Of a stretch of DNA of 64,000 nucleotides, positions 53,112-61,791 are shown piece by piece. This DNA comes from JBGPYB01 sp041493035 (GTDB taxonomy: Bacteria > Acidobacteriota > Vicinamibacteria > Fen-336). Each line of letters begins with the position of its first letter. The stretch's first letter is position 1. Both the position numbers and the translations under genes were made by a program. The stretch covers positions 1 to 64,000 of the forward strand of contig JBGPYB010000003.1 of NCBI GenBank assembly GCA_041493035.1, given 5' to 3'. The notes under the pieces are model-generated. The model saw only the letters and a list, made by a program, of their open reading frames with translations. It ran no database searches and had not been told where the DNA came from.

Positions 53112-54035
53112 TCAGGGCACCCAGGGGCAGCCGACCGCGACCCTACGACGCGCCGCAGAGGCACTGACACCGCGATCGTTGTCGGGAGGCCGGTTTCCCG
53201 GAGGCCGGAGCCGCATCATGTGAATGGCAAAGGCCTCGGCGCGGCTGAAGTCGGAGAACTGGGCGATCGTGGCCGGCGACATCAAGCCTCGCTGAGACGG
53301 ATGCCCCAGACCGAGGATGTGGCCCATCTCGTGGGCTGCAAGGGACAGGGCGCTGGCCTCCGGCCGCCCACGGTAGGTCGTGGAGCCCGAGGTGATGCGG
53401 TTCCCCGGGAAGGTGACGCGGGTGATGGCACCGTAGGAGGGGTTCGCGGCCAGAAAGGCGTCCGCCGGATCGATGCGCACATCGACCTTGATCCCGCCTG
53501 TGGGCGCGGCGTCGGCAACGACGAAGGGGACGGCACCATCGGTCGCGGCCGTGGCGACGGCGGCCGCTTGTTCCTGAGCCGCACGCGCCGCCGAGTCGGC
53601 GCGAACGTCCGCCGACAGGACCACGGTAACGCCCGCGACAGGTCGCGTGACCGACCCGTCGGAGACGAGCTGGTTGTAGACCAACTCGTTCACGAACGTC
53701 TCTCCGGCGTCGGCACGGATGGGCCAGAGCTGAAAGACGGGGTCGCCGCGCCAGAGGGTCTCGCGCGGGAAGAAGCCACGGCCATCGATTGCGATGGGCG
53801 ATCCGGTCGTTACCGAAAGAGTGGCACGGCCACCGGCGTCCGTCGTGACACTCTGGCCGCCCACGGACACCGACGCTCCGGCGGCGGCGGCGGCGGTGTC
53901 CCCCGACACCACCGTGACGACCGTCGGCACAGACGATGCCGACGGAGAGGCCGGCCCGGCTCCCCCGCAGGCGCCCGCAAGAATTGCAAGCACGGGGACG
54001 GTCCACCCCGGAGCGCACCGCCAAGTCGTCGCCAT
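53112..54035 (-). CDS. Metzincin-like metalloprotease lipoprotein
   Basis: 307 residues. Lipoprotein signal ending ILAGACGG. A PEGA/carboxypeptidase-regulatory-like domain (ASVSVGGQSVTTDAGGRATL) precedes the catalytic part. The zinc motif HEMGHILGLGHPSQRGLMSP is a full HExxHxxGxxH with a downstream Met-turn candidate (GLMSP), as in matrixin/metzincin proteases. It would cut proteins outside the cell. It follows the degenerate YyaL-like gene by three bases upstream in the transcript, so the two are co-transcribed. Confidence 0.82.
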   Translation of the reverse strand: MATTWRCAPGWTVPVLAILAGACGGAGPASPSASSVPTVVTVVSGDTAAAAAGASVSVGGQSVTTDAGGRATLSVTTGSPIAIDGRGFFPRETLWRGDPVFQLWPIRADAGETFVNELVYNQLVSDGSVTRPVAGVTVVLSADVRADSAARAAQEQAAAVATAATDGAVPFVVADAAPTGGIKVDVRIDPADAFLAANPSYGAITRVTFPGNRITSGSTTYRGRPEASALSLAAHEMGHILGLGHPSQRGLMSPATIAQFSDFSRAEAFAIHMMRLRPPGNRPPDNDRGVSASAARRRVAVGCPWVP

Positions 54036-54051
54036 CGTCCCACTGATGATT

Positions 54052-55464
54052 CTATTCCGACGACGGAGCAGGGCGTTTCGTCAGGCTGCCCAGGGCGTCG
54101 TAGGCGGCGTACTTGTAGGCCTCGGCCAGGGTGGGATAGTTGAAGACCGACTGGATGAAGTAGTCGAGGGTTCCGCCAAAGTGCAGACAGGCCTGGCCCA
54201 CGTGGACCAGCTCCGACGCCATCTCACCGAGAATGTGGACGCCCAGGACCCTGAGGTCCGACGGAGCGAAGATGAGCTTCACGATCCCCGAGAGGTCCCC
54301 GATGATCTGGCCTCGGCCATTGCCGATGTAGAGCGCGCGACCGACGCCGTAGGCGATCCCCTTCTCGCGGCATGACTCTTCGCTCTCCCCGACCGAGGCG
54401 ATCTCGGGGATGGTGTAGACGGCGGTGGGAAGGATGGGCGAGACCCGCGATTTGTACTTCAGGTCGAAGGCGTGGCACATCGCCACCCGCGCCTGCTCCA
54501 TCGAGGTCGACGCCAGCGCCGGGAAACCCACGACGTCTCCCGCGGCGTAAATGTGGGGAACCGCGCTCTGGTAGTGGGCGTTCACCGCGAGGTGTCCCCG
54601 CGGCCCGGCGGCGAGGCCGGCCTTCTCCAGGGCGAGCCCGCCCGTGGCCCCCATACGCCCCGTCGCGAAGAGGACGCTCTCTGTCTCCAGGGAACCTCCG
54701 CTCTTCAGCGCCAGGGTGAGTTCTGCGGCGCCACGATCGATCTGCGTGACGGCGTCGCTCAACAGGACGTTCAAGCCCAGAAGCTCCATCTGGAGTCGGA
54801 GACGCTCGGCGATCTCCTGGTCGAGAAACGGAAGAAGACGATCCTGTCCGCCCACCAGAGAGACCTCGAGGCCGAGGGCGCGGAAGATGGTGGCGTACTC
54901 ACACCCGATGACGCCGCCACCCACGACCACCATGGACCGCGGCAGGCGGTCCATGAGCAGGATCGAATCGCTGTCGAAGAGGCGCGGATCACGCGGCGTG
55001 TTGTCGGGCCAGTTGGGATAAGAGCCGGTGGCGACCAGGATTACCGGGGCCGAGAGCCAGCGGTCCCGCTCCCCGGGCGCCGCCACCCGCAACGTGTGCG
55101 GGTCCTCGAACGAAGCCTGGCCGCGGACGACCATGATCCGGTGGCGCTCCAGGTTCGCTCCGATCATCTCTCGCAGGTTCTTGACGACCTCGTCCTTGCG
55201 GAACATGAAGTCGGGAACGGTGATGTCAGTCTTGATGCTGTAGTCGATACCGTAGAGACCGCGTTGCTGAAGGCCGGAGAAATAGAGGGCCGTTTCGCGC
55301 AAGGTCTTGCTCGGAACGGTGCCGGTGTTGACTCCGGCGCCGCCGAGGTGCGGAGCCTTCTCGACGAGGGCGACGCGCTTGCCGAAGTAGGCCGCCTGGG
55401 CCGCGCCCTTCTCGCCGGCGGGGCCGGAGCCGACCACGACGAGATCGTAGGCCTCGGTGGGCAT
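54052..55464 (-). CDS. sthA: Soluble pyridine nucleotide transhydrogenase (SthA/UdhA)
   Basis: 470 residues, flavoprotein disulfide-reductase fold. FAD motif LVVVGSGPAGEKGAAQAAYFGK; GAGVNTGTVPSKTLRE where the redox cysteine pair of lipoamide dehydrogenases is absent, as in SthA; NAD motif VVVGGGVIGCEYATIFRALG; IYAAGDVVGFPALA; the C-terminal dimer interface has FNYPTLAEAYKYAAYDAL. It transfers hydride between NADPH and NAD+. It follows sfsA by six bases. Confidence 0.93.
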   Translation of the reverse strand: MPTEAYDLVVVGSGPAGEKGAAQAAYFGKRVALVEKAPHLGGAGVNTGTVPSKTLRETALYFSGLQQRGLYGIDYSIKTDITVPDFMFRKDEVVKNLREMIGANLERHRIMVVRGQASFEDPHTLRVAAPGERDRWLSAPVILVATGSYPNWPDNTPRDPRLFDSDSILLMDRLPRSMVVVGGGVIGCEYATIFRALGLEVSLVGGQDRLLPFLDQEIAERLRLQMELLGLNVLLSDAVTQIDRGAAELTLALKSGGSLETESVLFATGRMGATGGLALEKAGLAAGPRGHLAVNAHYQSAVPHIYAAGDVVGFPALASTSMEQARVAMCHAFDLKYKSRVSPILPTAVYTIPEIASVGESEESCREKGIAYGVGRALYIGNGRGQIIGDLSGIVKLIFAPSDLRVLGVHILGEMASELVHVGQACLHFGGTLDYFIQSVFNYPTLAEAYKYAAYDALGSLTKRPAPSSE

Positions 55465-55470
55465 GTGGGA

Positions 55471-56175
55471 TTACAACACGACGGGAATGCTCCGGTCGAG
55501 GCGAATCCCTTCGGGCTTGACGCTGCAGGCGAAGGCCAGCACCTTCACACCCGCGCGCACGGCGGCGCCGAGGGCCATCGCAAAGGCGGGATCGTTCTCG
55601 GCGTGGGGCGAAAGGCTCCGGGCATCGTCCCGTTGCACGACGAAGACGACGAAAGCTCGTCGGGATTTTCTGGAATGTGCCGTCAGTTCCTCGAGATGCC
55701 GCCTGCCCCTGGCTGTGGGCGCATCGGGAAAGAGGGCTCTCCCGCGCTCCACGAGGGTCGCTGACTTGACCTCCACGAGAGCCGTCTGTCCGCGCCAGGA
55801 GATCGCAAAATCGATGCGACTGCGGCCGTGCCGGACCTCTCGGCCGACGATCCTGGCCCGCGCCAGGCCCCGGACTCCGCCACGGGTGAGCGCCGCCTCG
55901 AAGATGCGGTTCGCCAAGGCTGGGACGACCGAGACCCAGCGCCGGCGGTGGCGGACCAGAACGATGGTATGGGACGTGCTACGTCCGGGGGTGGAGGCTG
56001 GCTCCAGGAGGACAAGGCCTCCTGGTACGAGGAGTTCCCGAAGCCTCCCGGGGTCGCGGCAGGCGGCGCGGATTATTCGGTTTTCGCTGCGAGCGATGAC
56101 CACAAAGCGGCTCGGGCGAGAGACGAATGTGGCGGGTTGCAGGGAGTAGAATGGGGCGTCGGGGGACTTCGACAT
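55471..56175 (-). CDS. sfsA: SfsA-like DNA-binding/nuclease-fold protein
   Basis: 234 residues. PATFVSRPSRFVVIARSENR, RDPGRLRELLVPGGLVLLEP, WVSVVPALANRIFEAAL, HGRSRIDFAISWRGQTALVEVKSATLVERGRALFPDAPTARGRRHLEEL in blocks, and FVVQRDDARS follow SfsA. The RIDF...EVKS pattern is that of PD-(D/E)xK nucleases. The usual N-terminal proline-asparagine loop (HCPNTGR) reads CRDPGR. ATG 56175 overlaps, on the other strand, the ATG of the BON gene (56174) by two bases, so the two genes start from the same spot in opposite directions. Confidence 0.88.
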   Translation of the reverse strand: MSKSPDAPFYSLQPATFVSRPSRFVVIARSENRIIRAACRDPGRLRELLVPGGLVLLEPASTPGRSTSHTIVLVRHRRRWVSVVPALANRIFEAALTRGGVRGLARARIVGREVRHGRSRIDFAISWRGQTALVEVKSATLVERGRALFPDAPTARGRRHLEELTAHSRKSRRAFVVFVVQRDDARSLSPHAENDPAFAMALGAAVRAGVKVLAFACSVKPEGIRLDRSIPVVL

Positions 56176-56788
56176 GATCCGCAGGCTTTTCGCCCTCATC
56201 GTCCTCCTTGCGCTTGCCGCGGGGGGACTCTACTACTGGAAGACTCGCGGCGGGTCGCTCTCAGGGACCCACGGGCTCGAAGTGGTCGGCCGTGATTTGA
56301 AAGATACGGCTCTCACGGGCGCCGTGAAGACGGCCTTCGAGCTGAACCGGACCCTGAAGCCCCTCACGATCCACGTAAGCACCGAGGACGCCGTCGTCAC
56401 CCTCAGGGGGGACGTGCCGCACGACGACGCCAAGGCCGCGGCCGAGCGCGTGGCCTCGTCGGTGCCCGACGTGCGCCAGGTGGTCAATCACCTCCAGGTG
56501 ACCGGTGGGCCCGCCGAATCGCCGCGCCCAGAGCGTACGGTGAGCGAGTCCATCGACGATCAGGCTCTCGAGGTGCAAGTGCGGCTGGCTCTGTCGCTGA
56601 ACCGCGAGCTGAAGGGCACCGAGATCAAGGTAGAAGCTTACAAACGAGGCGTCACGCTTTCGGGGGAAGTGAACAAGGGGAAGCAGAAGGCCTTGGCCGT
56701 GGACATCGCCCGGGAGACACCCGGTGTGTCAGACGTCACAGAGCGGATCCGGGTCATGGGAGAGCCGGCCAAACCTCGATATAATTGA
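56174..56788 (+). CDS. Double-BON-domain protein, membrane-anchored
   Basis: 204 residues. An N-terminal hydrophobic anchor (LFALIVLLALAAGGLYYWK) is followed by two BON domains: VKTAFELNRTLKPLTIHVSTEDAVVTLRG plus VASSVPDVRQVVNHLQV, and VRLALSLNRELKGTEIKVEA plus VTLSGEVNKGKQKALAVDI. BON domains bind membranes or lipids at the cell envelope (OsmY-like). A -10-like TAGAAT lies at 56147-56152 inside the sfsA frame. It is followed by the OmpA-family gene, so both may serve the envelope. Confidence 0.88.
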   Translation: MIRRLFALIVLLALAAGGLYYWKTRGGSLSGTHGLEVVGRDLKDTALTGAVKTAFELNRTLKPLTIHVSTEDAVVTLRGDVPHDDAKAAAERVASSVPDVRQVVNHLQVTGGPAESPRPERTVSESIDDQALEVQVRLALSLNRELKGTEIKVEAYKRGVTLSGEVNKGKQKALAVDIARETPGVSDVTERIRVMGEPAKPRYN

Positions 56789-56849
56789 GTTTATTGATAC
56801 TCTTGGGTCGTCTCCGCAATTTTCGCAGTTCTTGTAAGGAGGAACGTTG

Positions 56850-58499
56850 ATGCAACGCAGAACGACAGCATGGGCGCTGGGGGGCCTCCTGGCACTCGCG
56901 GGAACCACATGGGCCCAAGATGCCCACCACGACTCGGTGAAGCCCGAGGACGTGAAGACCTGGACGGCGACCATCGACGGGAAGGAATACGAAGTCCGCC
57001 CCGCGACGCCGACCGATGACGGGGACACGGGCCTCTACCGGTTGTCGTCCGCCTATACCCTCCCCAAGGGGAAGGTTTCGGTGAACCTCTTCCGGGACAA
57101 CTTCGATCGGGATCCGAAGGACATCGACTTCTCGGTCCACGGCCTCTCGCTGGGATTCGGAGCCACCGACAAGCTGGAGCTGTTCGGCAGCGCCGGCTTT
57201 CAGAACAGAGTGCGAACCGCTGCTCAAGACCAAGATGGCTTCTTCAACGACCTGCCGGGGGCCGGTGCCGAGCACTGGCAGACGGGTTTCGGCGACATCC
57301 GCCTGGGCGCCAAGTACAAGTTCCTCGATGACTACCGGAGCGATGCCGTCGGCCTTGCCCTCAAAGGGTACGTGAAATTCGGCACGGCCGACGACGCGAA
57401 GGGGCTGGGGACCGGCAAGACGTCCTACGGAGCCGACCTCATCCTGTCGAAGAGCCTGAACCACGACGCCGACATCCACGCGTCTCTTGGGTACGAGATC
57501 AACAGCGACCCCGACGGCCTCAACATCGGCAACGCGTTCAAGTGGGGGGTGGGCCTCAACATCCCCGCCTGCCGAATCTTCCAGGTCCAGGCCGAGCTGA
57601 CGGGAAAGGCATACAACGGCGCCGAGTTCGCCCAGACCAACACGACCGATCTGATCGTCGGACCGGTGATCTGGATCAAGCCGGGCGTCTTCATCCGGCC
57701 GGCGTTGTCGTACGCTTTCGGCTTCGACGGCCGCGGAGCGGGCACCGGCTTCCCCACCCGCAGCGGGCACCTGCTCTCGGTCGGCTTCCACCCGGGGACC
57801 CCGTGCCTCCCGGTGGTCGCGCCGCCTCCGCCTCCGCCTCCGCCGGCCAACCGGCCGCCGACGGTGACCGTCGTCTGCGACACACCCGTGTTGCCCGGCG
57901 TCGTCTCGAAGTGCCATGCGACGGCCTCGGATCCCGACGGCGACCCGCTCACCTACGCCTGGACCGCCAAGGCGGGCAAGATCGTGGGGAACGGCGCCGA
58001 CGCCAACCTCGATACCGCCGGTGTCAACCCGGGCGACTGCATCCCAGTGACCGTCAAGGTCGCAGACGGGCGCAGTGGGACGGCCGAAGCCACCACGAAC
58101 GTCTGCGTCAAGGCTCCCGAACGGAAGGCGGAGGCGACGACACTCTGCACCTCGGGCGGCTTCCCGCGGAATCTGGCGCGCCTCAACAATGTGGACAAGG
58201 CCTGCCTGGACGACGTGGCGGCGCGGCTCCGTCAGGACCCCCGCGCGCGAGTCGTCGTGGTCGGTCACGCCGATAGCAAGGAGCGCTACCCCGAGGTGAT
58301 CGCCCGGAAGCGTGCCGAAGCGATCAAGACATACCTCGTGACGGAGCGTGGCGTCGACGAATCGCGGATCACCGCGAAGAGCGCCGCCGCGAGCAAGCCC
58401 CTGGACAACGGAGCGTCGGTCGCCGCCCGCGCCAAGAACCGGCGCGTCGAGGTGATCTTCGTGCCGGATGGCGCTTCGGCTCCGGAGGACGACGACTAA
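56850..58499 (+). CDS. OmpA-family outer membrane protein with PKD-like domain
   Basis: 549 residues. Signal peptide to about 23 (ALAGTTWAQ). The N-terminal part is a beta-barrel-like region (KGKVSVNLFRDNFDRDPKDIDF, GFGDIRLGAKYKFLDD, LSVGFHPGTPCLPVV). A proline linker follows, then a PKD-like domain (TATASDPDGDPLTYAWTA) and an OmpA C-terminal peptidoglycan-binding domain (VVVVGHADSKERYPEVIARKRAEAIKTYL, NRRVEVIFV). Disulfide-capable cysteines lie in the PKD-like part. AAGGAGG precedes the ATG; the in-frame TTG three bases up is less likely. It ends at a bidirectional terminator. Confidence 0.9.
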   Translation: MQRRTTAWALGGLLALAGTTWAQDAHHDSVKPEDVKTWTATIDGKEYEVRPATPTDDGDTGLYRLSSAYTLPKGKVSVNLFRDNFDRDPKDIDFSVHGLSLGFGATDKLELFGSAGFQNRVRTAAQDQDGFFNDLPGAGAEHWQTGFGDIRLGAKYKFLDDYRSDAVGLALKGYVKFGTADDAKGLGTGKTSYGADLILSKSLNHDADIHASLGYEINSDPDGLNIGNAFKWGVGLNIPACRIFQVQAELTGKAYNGAEFAQTNTTDLIVGPVIWIKPGVFIRPALSYAFGFDGRGAGTGFPTRSGHLLSVGFHPGTPCLPVVAPPPPPPPPANRPPTVTVVCDTPVLPGVVSKCHATASDPDGDPLTYAWTAKAGKIVGNGADANLDTAGVNPGDCIPVTVKVADGRSGTAEATTNVCVKAPERKAEATTLCTSGGFPRNLARLNNVDKACLDDVAARLRQDPRARVVVVGHADSKERYPEVIARKRAEAIKTYLVTERGVDESRITAKSAAASKPLDNGASVAARAKNRRVEVIFVPDGASAPEDDD

Positions 58500-58523
58500 G
58501 CTCGCGCGAGCCGAGTCGTCGGT

Positions 58524-58553
58524 AAAGGGCGCGGCTTCGGCCGCGCCCTTTTC
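58524..58553. terminator. Bidirectional intrinsic terminator between the OmpA and FKBP genes
   Basis: GGGCGCGGC-TTCG-GCCGCGCCC (58527-58548), with AAA before and TTTTCTT after. On the plus strand the U tract is good; on the minus strand it is CCCTTTA, weaker. It lies between two convergent genes and can serve both. Confidence 0.8.
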
Positions 58554-58560
58554 TTGTCAC

Positions 58561-59265
58561 TTACTTGATGTCGAGGAGCTCGATCTCGAAAACCAGGGTC
58601 GCCGCGGCGGGGATGGCCGGCGGATGCCCCTGGTCCCCGTAGGCGATGTCCGAGGGGCAGACGAGGCGCGCCTTCTCCCCGACCTTCATCCTCTGGACCC
58701 CCTCGGTCCAGCAAGGAATGACCTCGTTGAGCTTGAACTGGGCCGGCTTGCCGTGCTTCGCGGAGCTGTCGAATTCGGTACCGTCGGTCAAGGTGCCGGC
58801 GTAATTCACAGTGACCGTGTCGGCGGCTTTGGGACTCGCGCCCTTGCCCGCGGTCAGGCTCCGAAAGACGAGACCCGAGGTCGTCCGGACGGCACCCGCT
58901 TCCTTGGCTGCGTTGTCGGCGAAGGCCTTGAACTTCTCCTTCTGACCCTTCGCGCGATCGGCGATCCGGGCTTGTGCGAACTCCTGGATCTTCGGGCCGT
59001 AGGTCTGCATGTCCACCTGGAGCTTCTTCCCCGAGGCGGCGTCCACGAGGCCGCTCTTGATGGTCTCGATCTCGGTCGGCGAAAAATTGAGCGGCTCGAT
59101 GTTCCTTCCAAGCATCACGCCAAGGGCGTAGACGGTCTTCTCCTGCTCATTCATCCCCGCGGCGGCAGGCGCGGTCGGGGACGGCTTCGGCGGCTCTTGA
59201 GGCTTGCAAGCCCCGGATAGGGCGGCGAGTGCGACGACGAGAGCGGCAATGCTGAGTCGCTTCAT
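58561..59265 (-). CDS. FKBP-type peptidyl-prolyl isomerase lipoprotein
   Basis: 234 residues. Lipoprotein signal ending LAALSGACKP. A helical dimerisation domain (VYALGVMLGRNIEPLNFSPTEIETIKSGL) is followed by the FKBP domain: DTVTVNYAGTLTDGTEFDSS, FKLNEVIPCWTEGVQRMKVGEKARLVCP, and PAIPAAATLVFEIELLDIK. It folds envelope proteins, as FkpA and Mip do. It follows the cold-shock gene by about 100 bases and is separated from it by a terminator. Confidence 0.93.
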   Translation of the reverse strand: MKRLSIAALVVALAALSGACKPQEPPKPSPTAPAAAGMNEQEKTVYALGVMLGRNIEPLNFSPTEIETIKSGLVDAASGKKLQVDMQTYGPKIQEFAQARIADRAKGQKEKFKAFADNAAKEAGAVRTTSGLVFRSLTAGKGASPKAADTVTVNYAGTLTDGTEFDSSAKHGKPAQFKLNEVIPCWTEGVQRMKVGEKARLVCPSDIAYGDQGHPPAIPAAATLVFEIELLDIK

Positions 59266-59318
59266 GGATCCCCTTCTGTCGGAGAGCGGGGCGCCGGAGG
59301 CGGCGCCCGGAATACACG

Positions 59319-59346
59319 AAAAAGCCCGGGGCTCGGTGCCCCGGGC
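59319..59346 (-). terminator. Intrinsic terminator of the cold-shock gene
   Basis: On the minus strand GCCCGGGGC-ACCGA-GCCCCGGGC (59346-59324) followed by TTTTT (59323-59319). Nine perfect GC-rich pairs and a U tract, 26 bases after the csp stop codon. Confidence 0.85.
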
Positions 59347-59372
59347 GCTCGGAGAGTGGTCTTCTCTAGCTG

Positions 59373-59573
59373 TTAGGCAACGGTGACGTTCGCGGCGCGG
59401 GGCCCCTTCGGGCTGTCCACCACCTCGAAACGCACGCGATCACCCTCGTGCAGGGTACGGAACCCCTCGGCGCGAATCTCGGAGTGGTGGACGAAAACGT
59501 CAGGACCACCCTCACGCGAGAGGAAACCGAAACCCTTGGACTCGTTGAACCACTTGACGGTACCTTCGATCAT
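59373..59573 (-). CDS. Cold-shock protein
   Basis: 66 residues, complete CSD: MIEGTVKWFNESKGFGFLSR, DVFVHHSEIRAEG, and the C-terminal PKGPRAANVTV. RNP1 (KGFGFL) and RNP2 (VFVHHS) are intact, so it binds single-stranded RNA/DNA as a chaperone. CAAGGAGG precedes the ATG. The region upstream (59574-59756) has no other gene; a long 5' leader, common for cold-shock genes, would fit there, but no specific structure was seen. Confidence 0.96.
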   Translation of the reverse strand: MIEGTVKWFNESKGFGFLSREGGPDVFVHHSEIRAEGFRTLHEGDRVRFEVVDSPKGPRAANVTVA

Positions 59574-59756
59574 GAACCGCAGGCCTCCTTGGCCTCAGAC
59601 TAGAAGCTTCGTCGACTGCGCGCCCACGAACGAAAGCCGCTCACCATGAGCAAGCCCCCTCCGAACGCCAGAGGAACGGCAACTAGTACTGCAAACGATG
59701 GTAACAGCAAAAGGAAATAGGGGCAAACCTGAAAACGATTCAGGTAAACTGGGGCA

Positions 59757-61712
59757 GTGAAACGACTTGGAAGCCGTTTGCCGCTCTGGGTTGGCTGCCT
59801 GCTGGCCCTCGCGCCTGGAGGCGCCGCCGAGGGGCAGAGCTGGACGGCCGTCGGGCCAACAGGGGGAGACGTGCGGGCCCTCGCCACCGATCCACGGGAC
59901 GCCCGGGTCCTCTACCTGGGGACCGCTGACGGCGTGCTCTATCGCTCGGAGGATGCCGGAAGCCGCTGGCGACGGCTAACGCCGGGTTTCCCGCTCAGGG
60001 GCAAGAGCCTCGACAACATCCACGTCGACCCTCGGGGGCGAGTGTTCGTGGGCTACTGGGGAGTCGCGGGGGACGGGGGCGGCGTGGCCCGCAGCCTCGA
60101 CGAGGGCCGAACGTTCGCGATCCTGCCCGGCATGGACGGCGAATCCGTACGAGCCCTCGACGAATCGGCCTCGAACCCGGACATCCTCGTGGCCGGAGCC
60201 ATCAGCGGCGTCTTCCGGTCCGACGACGGAGGCGATACCTGGCGGCGGATCAGCCCCAAGGGCGATACGGAACTCAGGAACGTGGAGTCGATCGCCATCG
60301 ATCCGACGAGCGCGAACGTCGCGTATGTCGGGACGTGGCATCTCCCCTGGAAGACCGTCGACGGCGGGCGGACATGGCGGGGGGTCCACAACGGGATGAT
60401 CGACGATTCCGACGTCTTCACCATGACCCTCGATAGGCGAGACCCCCACGTCGTCTACGCCACCGCCTGCACGGGCATCTACCGTTCGGGGGACGCTGCG
60501 GCTCGCTGGGCCAAGGCGCAGGGCATCCCTGCCAGCAGCCGGAGAACGCGGGCCTTCGCACAAGACCCCGCCGAGCCCAACACGCTCTACGCCGGCACCA
60601 CCGAGGGGCTCTTCATCAGCGGCGACGGAACCTCGACATGGCGCCTCGCGACGGGCAAGGACGTCGTGGTGAATGCGATTGCTCCCCTCCCCCACCAACA
60701 CGGGGGCGCCATCCTCCTCGGAACCGACGGCGCCGGCGTTCTCCGCAGCACGGACGGCGGACGAACCTGGAAACCGTCCAACGATGGGTTCGCCGAGCAG
60801 GTCTTCTCCCGCGTCCTCGTCGATCCGGCGGAGCGCCGCGTCGTCGTCGGGGTGGCCGGAGACCGGCGGCATGGCGGCGTTTTGCAAGCCCCGAGGCCCG
60901 CCGGCCCGTGGACACAGGTCGGCGAGGGGCTCGAGGGGCGGGAGATTTTGTCCGTGGCGCTAGACCGCGACGAGATCATCGCCGGGACCGACGACGGCGT
61001 CTTCCGTTCCGTCTCCCACTGCGGTATGTGGCGCCGGCTCGCGACCGTGGTGGACGGCGCCGATGTGCATCCCCACGCCGACGATGTGGCGGCCCTGCCC
61101 GGAGGCGTCTTGCTCGCGGCAACGAGCGGCGGTCTATTGCGAAGCGCCGACGGAGGCCAGAGCTGGCAACGAAAGCCGCTGGGGCTCGCGCGCTCCGTCC
61201 TTGCGTTGGGTGCATCGCCCACGAGCCCGGGCTTCGTTGTCGCGGCGACACCGCTGGGCGCCTTCCTGAGCCGCGACGCGGGAGAGTCCTGGGAGCAGGT
61301 CTCAGGGGCACTGGCCGACGTCGAGATCCATTCCCTCGGCTTTCTGCCGGGGAACGCCGACGTCATCTTTGCCGCGACGGCAACTGGTCTTCTGAAGTCC
61401 ACCGATCAAGGGCGGGTCTGGCAGCGGCGCGCCGGAGGCCTCCCCCTCTCGGACATCGCCGGCCTGACTTTCGTGCCCGACGGGCGGACGGTTTATGCGA
61501 GCGACTACGCACACGGCGGTCTCTATCGGAGCGACGACGCAGGGGACACCTGGCGCCGGTTCCCGACGGCCGGCCTCAGTTCGGAGCGCATCTGGTCGAT
61601 GGCCGTCGACCCTTCTGCACCCGAACGGCTCCTGGCTTCGGCCGCCACAGGGGGGCTACACCTTCTTTCCCAATCCCAAGTCCCGGTGGAGGCACCGGGG
61701 GGGGCGCATTGA
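59757..61712 (+). CDS. Secreted BNR-repeat/VPS10-like beta-propeller protein
   Basis: 651 residues from GTG 59757. Signal peptide at 1-25 (WVGCLLALAPGGAAEGQ). At least eight Asp-box/BNR-type repeats of the form Y(R)SxDxGxxW: YRSEDAGSRWRRL, FRSDDGGDTWRRI, KTVDGGRTWRGV, LRSTDGGRTWKPS, LRSADGGQSWQRK, LSRDAGESWEQV, LKSTDQGRVWQRR, YRSDDAGDTWRRF. Such propellers occur in sialidases, photosynthesis assembly factors and sensor proteins; no sialidase catalytic arginine triad was made out. Function unknown. It is followed by a Ser/Thr kinase gene. Confidence 0.85.
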   Translation: MKRLGSRLPLWVGCLLALAPGGAAEGQSWTAVGPTGGDVRALATDPRDARVLYLGTADGVLYRSEDAGSRWRRLTPGFPLRGKSLDNIHVDPRGRVFVGYWGVAGDGGGVARSLDEGRTFAILPGMDGESVRALDESASNPDILVAGAISGVFRSDDGGDTWRRISPKGDTELRNVESIAIDPTSANVAYVGTWHLPWKTVDGGRTWRGVHNGMIDDSDVFTMTLDRRDPHVVYATACTGIYRSGDAAARWAKAQGIPASSRRTRAFAQDPAEPNTLYAGTTEGLFISGDGTSTWRLATGKDVVVNAIAPLPHQHGGAILLGTDGAGVLRSTDGGRTWKPSNDGFAEQVFSRVLVDPAERRVVVGVAGDRRHGGVLQAPRPAGPWTQVGEGLEGREILSVALDRDEIIAGTDDGVFRSVSHCGMWRRLATVVDGADVHPHADDVAALPGGVLLAATSGGLLRSADGGQSWQRKPLGLARSVLALGASPTSPGFVVAATPLGAFLSRDAGESWEQVSGALADVEIHSLGFLPGNADVIFAATATGLLKSTDQGRVWQRRAGGLPLSDIAGLTFVPDGRTVYASDYAHGGLYRSDDAGDTWRRFPTAGLSSERIWSMAVDPSAPERLLASAATGGLHLLSQSQVPVEAPGGAH

Positions 61713-61791
61713 GCCCGTCCCGTTTGCCACGGAAAAGTCATTTGACTGAGATGGACGATCGGCGTAGCGTCCCATCGCTCTTGCACTCCCC

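Noticed and set aside
57825..57848. CCGCCT tandem repeat as a possible variable-number repeat
   Set aside because: It encodes a short poly-proline linker between the barrel and PKD-like domain; only a few units and common in such linkers.
59574..59756. Possible riboswitch or thermosensor in front of the cold-shock gene
   Set aside because: No convincing conserved fold was visible by eye; only a strong ribosome site close to the ATG.
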